In this document: one piece after another, positions 40,452-45,065 of the stretch
Position numbering within the stretch: position 1 is the stretch's first letter
Layout of the letters: each line of letters starts with the position of its first letter
Source: JBEDUK01 sp040414485
GTDB taxonomy: Bacteria > Actinomycetota > UBA4738
DNA: 45,065 nt
Assembly (NCBI GenBank): GCA_040414485.1
Contig: JBEDUK010000044.1
Location: 1 to 45,065, forward strand
Reading direction: 5' to 3'
The notes under the pieces: generated by a model
The model's database searches: none
Told to the model about the DNA's origin: nothing
The model's input: only the letters and a program-made list of their open reading frames with translations
Made by a program: the position numbers and the translations under genes

Positions 40452-40494
40452 CCTCAGTTGACGGCCGGGGTAGACACCCGCTCCGACCTCACCT

Positions 40495-40526
40495 AGAAGG
40501 GCCGGCGCCCACGCGCCGGCCCTTCT
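40495..40526 (+). terminator. Strong terminator after the 39654 gene
   Basis: Perfect 14-bp stem AGAAGGGCCGGCGC (40495-40508) / GCGCCGGCCCTTCT (40513-40526) with a CCAC loop, then TGCTAAT. Confidence 0.85.
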
Positions 40527-40532
40527 TGCTAA

Positions 40533-40673
40533 TGGCACTACCGCAAGCCCACCCACCACGGCAAGGCCGCCCCCGCCGTCAAGACCGCCCCGTTGGCCGG
40601 CAAGTGCTACTCGGCGTTCGGCAATGAGCTGCCGACACCCTGCCGCGGGCTGCCTGGTTGCGATGGCTGCGGT
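40533..40673 (+). pseudogene. Possible remnant coding stretch
   Basis: Between the terminator and the symporter stop, the frame from 40533 reads WHYRKPTHHGKAAPAVKTAP, then LAGKCYSAFGNELPTPCRGL, with G or C in nearly every third position, a mark of selected coding DNA. It has no start and runs on into the antisense of the symporter gene. Probably the tail of a deleted gene; family not recognised. Confidence 0.25.
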
Positions 40674-41939
40674 CTAGAGCACACCGATCAGGACGATGAC
40701 CACGGTGGGCAGCACGAGGAAGACCGTGATCAGGTAGACGGCGATGACCCACTTACGCTCGGAGGCAATGCGGGCGAAGGTCTGGGCGCAGAACAGAGGC
40801 ACGGGACGAAGGATCGGTATGACATAGATCGCGACGATCGCGAAGACGTTGTAGAGCAGATGCACGAAGGCTGCCTGCAGGCCGATCTTCGCGTCCTGTC
40901 CGACCACCGAGAACGCCGCGAACACGACCGTGAAGGTCGTGCCGAGGTTTGCGCCGACCGTGACCGGATAGATCTGCGCCGGGGTGAGGATGCCTGCTCC
41001 GGCGAAGGGGACCAGCACCGACGTGGTGATGGTCGAGGACTGGGTGAGCACGGTGACCCCCATGCCCGAGGCCATGGCCAGGTAGGCGTTTCGGCCGACC
41101 GCCTTGATCAGGATGTCGCGGGCCTTGCCGACCAGGAGCATCTTCAGCAACTTCCCGAGGTACCTGACGGCCACCAGGATCAGCCCTGCGCCGATCACGA
41201 TCGTGAACAGCGGGCCGAGCGCGCTGTTGAGGCGCGACGTGATCGTGATCACCCAGTCGACGACCGGCTTCGTGGCCACATGGACGAAGTTGAACCGGGC
41301 CGGGTCTGGCAGCCACCCCGTGCCGTACAGCGCGTCCGTCAGAGCGCCGCTGATCCGTTCGAGGGGATGCCAGATCAGTTCGATCGGAAAGAAGACCAGC
41401 AACGAGAGCCAGTTGTAGAAGTCGTGGATCGATGAGGCGGCCAGCGCCCTGCGGAATTCCCTTCGATCGCCGATGAAGGTGAGCGCCACCAGGGTGGTCG
41501 TTACGGTGGTGCCGACGTTCGCGCCGAGAATGATGGGGATGGCGCCCTGGATGGGCAACGCGCCCGCTCCGACGGCGGTGACGGCGATGGCCGTGGTGGT
41601 GGTCGACGACTGGATCAGGACGGTGCCGAGCACGCCCACGCTCAGCCCGACCAGAGGGTGCGCCGCGAACGCGAACATCGTGTGCGCCGCGTCGCTGCCC
41701 AGCCCCGCGAAGCCTCGGCTGATGATGCTCACCGCGCAGATCAGCAGGTAGATCAGCCCAGCGGTACCGCACCAGCCCAGGACTCTGGTCCATACGGGGA
41801 GCTGGATGCCCTCGTCGTCGGACGCCTCCGGTGGGGGCGCGGCCACCGCCACGGAGCCGCCGGCGGCCCGGGACGGCTCGGGGGCGTCACCTTCTCCAGA
41901 GGTGTGGCCCAGCTCCTTACCGGGAGGGCCTTCGTCCAT
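40674..41939 (-). CDS. Na+/phosphate symporter (NptA/SLC34-type PNaS family)
   Basis: A 421-residue membrane transporter. A 45-residue polar N-tail precedes about eight to nine hydrophobic segments in two inverted halves. Each half carries the family motif QSS followed by T-rich residues (LIQSSTTTTAIAV and LTQSSTITTSVLV), and GANVGTT / GANLGTT occur once per half. These bind Na+ and phosphate in the SLC34 family. There is no PhoU domain after it, unlike many bacterial versions. It would import phosphate with sodium. It stands alone; a Pho box was looked for upstream and not seen. Confidence 0.88.
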   Translation of the reverse strand: MDEGPPGKELGHTSGEGDAPEPSRAAGGSVAVAAPPPEASDDEGIQLPVWTRVLGWCGTAGLIYLLICAVSIISRGFAGLGSDAAHTMFAFAAHPLVGLSVGVLGTVLIQSSTTTTAIAVTAVGAGALPIQGAIPIILGANVGTTVTTTLVALTFIGDRREFRRALAASSIHDFYNWLSLLVFFPIELIWHPLERISGALTDALYGTGWLPDPARFNFVHVATKPVVDWVITITSRLNSALGPLFTIVIGAGLILVAVRYLGKLLKMLLVGKARDILIKAVGRNAYLAMASGMGVTVLTQSSTITTSVLVPFAGAGILTPAQIYPVTVGANLGTTFTVVFAAFSVVGQDAKIGLQAAFVHLLYNVFAIVAIYVIPILRPVPLFCAQTFARIASERKWVIAVYLITVFLVLPTVVIVLIGVL

Positions 41940-42124
41940 CGAGCCAACTTACGAGGTTCCCTGCAGTGGCGGAAGTGCTGTTCGGCCGGCCCGCCTCCAC
42001 CACCCGATTACTCCTAGGACGAGGGGTGGTCGGCATGCAAGCCTCGCGACGCGGGCGCCGGCTCAGTGCTTGCGGCGTTCGGGCCGCGACCGACATACGA
42101 AGGCCCAGAACCAAGGCGGAGTCC

Positions 42125-42621
42125 ATGCACGATGCATCGAAGAACGTCCAGCCGGCGACGGACCTTATGGAGAACAGGCACGACGCGACGGAGTCGACGG
42201 AAGCGCCCAGGATGCCCGCCGTCGTGGACATGGCGACGTTTCAGGCGGAGCTGGACGCGTTGCGAGCTCGTGAGAAAGCACATACCCACGAGAGCGACGC
42301 GATCGCGGCCGCCCGGCGCCGGCTCCCGATGATCGACACGACAGAGTCTTCGAGACGTACTGGACGACCGCCCGCGGCGTGGAGGTGATGGACTAGAGTT
42401 ACGCGCTCATGGACCTCACCGCGTACCGACGCCAGGAGGCCCGGGAGGACTCGCCGCCCGGGTGGCCTCGAAGGGGACACCTCACGCGGACCGATGCCGG
42501 TGCGCCCGATTGGCCTCCAGCGTCGGCCTGGCCGGGCGGGCGCCCCACCGCGCAGTGGTCGCGCCTCGAAGCCGGGCGCTCCGACGACCTGAGCAGCGGC
42601 GCCGAAGAAGCGGCTTCTTGA
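42125..42621 (+). pseudogene. DUF899 (thioredoxin-like) pseudogene with internal deletion
   Basis: The N-terminal piece from ATG 42125 contains MPAVVDMATFQAELDALRAR and EKAHTHESDAIAAARRRLPM, the start of a DUF899 protein. At about 42336 it switches to another frame with HDRVFETYWTTARGVEVMD, the DUF899 C-terminal part, which then meets a TAG (42394-42396) and continues as SYALMDLTAYRRQEAREDSP, then APDWPP, WPGGRP and SDDLSSGA to the stop at 42621. The central half, with the thioredoxin-like core (usually well over 100 residues), is missing. So the gene has a deletion, a frameshift and a nonsense codon. A good ribosome site (AAGGCGGAG) remains. Confidence 0.8.
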
Positions 42622-42653
42622 CTGATCCGTGGTACCAGCCGGTGTACCTGAGG

Positions 42654-42842
42654 TCAGGCTGCCGGGCGCTTGAGCAGGACGACAGGCCACGCGACGAGGT
42701 CGCCGTACTTCAGCGAGAGGCCGACTGCTTCCCAGCCCTCGGAGCCGAGCTCGTTGAGATGGTCAGGCCGCAGATCACCTGAGTCCTTCTTGAGCCCCTT
42801 GGCCCGCTCCAACGGAACCACCACGTACTCCCATTGCGCCAT
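42654..42842 (-). CDS. Small DUF4177-like protein
   Basis: A 62-residue protein, MAQWEYVVVPLERAKGLKKD then DLRPDHLNELGSEGWEAVGL and a final strand with PVVLLKRP. The WEY start and LNxLGxEGWE motif are typical of DUF4177, a small alpha/beta domain of unknown function. ATG 42842 has an ideal AAGGAGGG upstream. The frame is open to 42941, but that part lacks family resemblance. Divergent from the 43009 gene. Confidence 0.8.
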   Translation of the reverse strand: MAQWEYVVVPLERAKGLKKDSGDLRPDHLNELGSEGWEAVGLSLKYGDLVAWPVVLLKRPAA

Positions 42843-43008
42843 CACGACCCTCCTTCCCCAATTGTCAGGATGCCAGAGGCTCGGGACGCACAGGTGGGTC
42901 GATCGGCCTCCAACCTGAGGGTCCAGAATCCGGGCAGCCAAGCCCTAGCGGTTTTGTCCTGTCTTGGATAACCTCGGCCGCTGCGAACGCCACACGAGGA
43001 GGAGTGTC

Positions 43009-44454
43009 ATGTCCCGCTCTCCGGTCGAACCTGAACGCGCCCTCGAAGGGACACCGGAATCCTCGCTCGCACCCTCATCGAGGCCGGAGATCGAAACCGT
43101 GCTTCGACCTCCCCAGAGGGTGTCGGTACCCGGATCTGAACTTCTTCCTGCCGGAGACCCGGTCGCGGAGGAAGCCGCATCGAGGCCGGATATCGGCCTT
43201 CGCCTGCTGCCCTGCTTGGACACGCTCGATGCGAGGACGGGGACCGATACGCGCCAGGTCGCACTTGGGTTCTTGCGTACTGCCTTGGCCGGCTTGCAAC
43301 AGCAGCAGCCCGCGGTCTTCCAGCAACCGCAGGTCTTGCTCGAGTGCTCGCAGAACCACGAAATCGGAGGGATCTGGTTCGACGCGAGCTCAGATCCTGC
43401 CGCGTTGGCGGCAGCCATCGAGGCGGTTCCTTGGCAACAGATACCGGTCATCGAGCTGGGCCTGGTCTATCAAATTCAGTTCTACCCGGATACCATTCGC
43501 GCTTTGCTCGACGCCAATTTTCCCTCCGAACGAACCGACAGCCAGCCAGGTCAGGGGACGACGACCATACAGTTCAGCGGGCACTCGCTGGCATTTCCCG
43601 GAAACGACCAGATCGTTCTGACCGCGCAGGGGTCGGCCAGCAACACCGATCAGCTCTACGGTGCGCCGTTCGGCTTCACTGCGACCTACACCGAGACGGT
43701 CGGGGCGGCGAATGGGTCGGTGACATCTACCGTCACCCCTTCGCTGCAGCTCGATGCCGGTGCGGAGCTTGCGGGTGCAGCGCTGGGCAACATCTTCCCG
43801 GTCAACATCGTGGTCTTCGATCAAATCGAGGAAGGCCTCGCCGGTCAGACCGCGCCGGAGATCGGGGGCATCGGCGCTCAGCTGGCGGCACTTCTTCCGA
43901 GACAAGTGCTGCTCCCTCGATCGGGCCAGGGACCGGCGCAGAAGCTCGTGTTCGAGGTCGCGGATGGCGCGGTGAGCGTCGATTCCGACCAGGGCCTGCT
44001 CATCGCCGGCCAGATCAAGCAGGTCGACCGCCAGCCTGCGGTATGGCTGCACCAGCCGGAGGGCCCGGCATACCTCTCGGGATCGACGGTCGTGGGGGAC
44101 CGCACCCAGGATGTCGAGGTTGCCTGGATCAACGCGGGCGTGCAAGACCTCCGCTGGGATGCGACGCACCCCCTACAGGCGACCTGGACCGCAGCGAACG
44201 GTACGATCACACCCTCCTCCGACCATCCTTTGCGCGCGTCGATCTCCGTAACCATCCCTGAATCGACCGTGCAGAACCTGCCGTCCGACAAGTCCACCAC
44301 CGTCACCGACACGGTCACGGTGACGGTGACCGACGCCGACGGCGTTCAGGCGTCTGCGCAACTGTTGATCCAGATCGAGATCTACGGGGAGGGAGACCCC
44401 CCAGGACCGAACAAGCTTCCTGCCGACGACCCCGATGGCGGCCGCACCTTCTGA
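43009..44454 (+). CDS. Unidentified 481-residue protein
   Basis: From ATG 43009 with GAGGAGGAG upstream. No signal peptide. Residues 1-55 are polar and disordered. Residues 60-120 are helical with a Gln run (LAGLQQQQPAVFQQPQV). From 135 to 340 the sequence alternates polar and hydrophobic residues in a long beta-rich domain (TTTIQFSGHSLAFPGNDQIV, VTSTVTPSLQLDAGAELAGA) that vaguely recalls lipid-binding TULIP-type folds. Residues 350-470 look like an Ig-like domain with TVTDTVTVTVTDADG. Fewer GC-rich codons than the window's core genes. No family recognised; cargo, adhesion or lipid binding are all guesses. Confidence 0.6.
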   Translation: MSRSPVEPERALEGTPESSLAPSSRPEIETVLRPPQRVSVPGSELLPAGDPVAEEAASRPDIGLRLLPCLDTLDARTGTDTRQVALGFLRTALAGLQQQQPAVFQQPQVLLECSQNHEIGGIWFDASSDPAALAAAIEAVPWQQIPVIELGLVYQIQFYPDTIRALLDANFPSERTDSQPGQGTTTIQFSGHSLAFPGNDQIVLTAQGSASNTDQLYGAPFGFTATYTETVGAANGSVTSTVTPSLQLDAGAELAGAALGNIFPVNIVVFDQIEEGLAGQTAPEIGGIGAQLAALLPRQVLLPRSGQGPAQKLVFEVADGAVSVDSDQGLLIAGQIKQVDRQPAVWLHQPEGPAYLSGSTVVGDRTQDVEVAWINAGVQDLRWDATHPLQATWTAANGTITPSSDHPLRASISVTIPESTVQNLPSDKSTTVTDTVTVTVTDADGVQASAQLLIQIEIYGEGDPPGPNKLPADDPDGGRTF

Positions 44455-44593
44455 CTGCAGTCATCACCGAAGGCGCCGATGGCAGCGACAAGCCCCGGCG
44501 GCAGCTTCAGCACGGTTGGAAGCATGTGGGCCGGCGCGACACTTGCTCAATCGTGTGCCCAGCGGGATCTGCGGACCCGCAGGGCGGTTCGTA

Positions 44594-45065
44594 GTGCTTC
44601 GGCATGGGTTGCGTATAGCTATCCTCACTCTCCTGATGCTGGCGCTGCCGTGCTTGGCAGCTGCGGCGCCGGCGAAGGTGGGTCGGGTCGTCGAGTTCTC
44701 GAATGGCATTGACAAGAACGGAACGCCGATCGGCGTTACCGCGGGACCGGACGGGAACATCTGGTTCACCGAAGCCGACGGAAACCGCGTCGGCCGCATC
44801 AGCCCCGCTGGGATCGTCCGGGAGTTCGCGCGTGGCATCACCCCGCTCAGCGATCCCTTGGACATCACCGCGGGACCTGATGGAAACCTGTGGTTCACGG
44901 AGGCTGCCACCGATCAGATCGGGCGGATCACGCCGCACGGCGCCGTGACGGAATTCCATCGAGGCATCTCATCGAACGCATTCGTCGAGGGCATCACACC
45001 GGGCCCGGATGGAGCGCTGTGGTTCACCGAGGGGCAGACGAGCCGGATCGGCCGGATCACCACCA
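44594..45065 (+). CDS. Secreted virginiamycin-B-lyase-like beta-propeller, 5' part
   Basis: Runs off the window end. GTG 44594 begins a good signal peptide (MLRHGLRIAILTLLMLALPC, then LAAAAPA); AGGGCGG lies upstream and TTG 44609 is an alternative. The mature part has repeats of about 41 residues, GPDGNIWFTEADGNRVGRI, GPDGNLWFTEAATDQIGRI and GPDGALWFTEGQTSRIGRI, the pattern of streptogramin lyase (Vgb) and its many secreted relatives. Most such proteins are not proven lyases. Whether the catalytic histidines exist cannot be seen here. Confidence 0.85.
   Translation, partial: MLRHGLRIAILTLLMLALPCLAAAAPAKVGRVVEFSNGIDKNGTPIGVTAGPDGNIWFTEADGNRVGRISPAGIVREFARGITPLSDPLDITAGPDGNLWFTEAATDQIGRITPHGAVTEFHRGISSNAFVEGITPGPDGALWFTEGQTSRIGRITT

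Noticed and set aside
42540..42600. tRNA-like 3' end: the minus-strand translation GAPGFEARPL recalls spurious ORFs over tRNA genes
   Set aside because: The T-arm consensus is absent and no cloverleaf can be drawn; the region reads as the C-terminal end of the DUF899 remnant.
1..45065. Prophage, transposon or integrated element
   Set aside because: No integrase, transposase, terminal repeats or attachment-site duplication was seen on either strand.

Overview
This window is a 45 kb piece of a high-GC chromosome (most coding third positions are G or C) from an actinobacterium, probably a deep-branching or uncultured Actinomycetota lineage. The evidence is gene content and order: a division and cell-wall (dcw) cluster that runs on into ftsZ-yggS-sepF-yggT-divIVA, a DnaE1 polymerase with an intact PHP domain, a membrane protein of the kind found with tryptophan genes beside trpC, and two small membrane proteins resembling DUF6256/DUF6186. 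No tRNA, rRNA, insertion sequence, phage gene or CRISPR array was seen.

Positions 1-14412 hold a tightly packed dcw operon: rsmH (3' end only), ftsL-like, ftsI, murE, murF, mraY, murD, ftsW, murG, murC, murB, ftsQ. Most junctions are 4-base ATGA or GTGA overlaps, so translation is probably coupled. The operon makes the lipid II precursor (MurB-G, MraY) and the division synthase FtsW/FtsI with FtsL and FtsQ. FtsZ follows with its own promoter, an overlapping dyad and strong downstream hairpins. Next come yggS, sepF, yggT and a DivIVA with a very long acidic tail (16036-19339), then a TraR/DksA-like gene, lspA and an RluD-type pseudouridine synthase (19558-21382).

Positions 21384-23856, on the minus strand, carry two small membrane proteins, a GNAT acetyltransferase and a Fe-S PD-(D/E)XK nuclease. 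The nuclease is divergent from dnaE across overlapping promoters. dnaE is followed by hisA, a membrane protein, trpC, trpB and trpA. There is no trpF, so HisA may also do that step (PriA-like).

From 31811 the content becomes accessory. A large LuxR-type ATPase regulator (apparently leaderless), a class V aminotransferase, a TolB-like propeller, several small secreted proteins, a Na+/phosphate symporter, a DUF899 pseudogene, a DUF4177 protein, an unidentified 481-residue protein and the start of a virginiamycin-B-lyase-like propeller lie here. The most interesting signal is a 15-base motif that sits exactly 25 bases upstream of a TANNNT -10 box in front of both the aminotransferase and a secreted-protein gene, next to the regulator. 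It suggests a small undescribed regulon.
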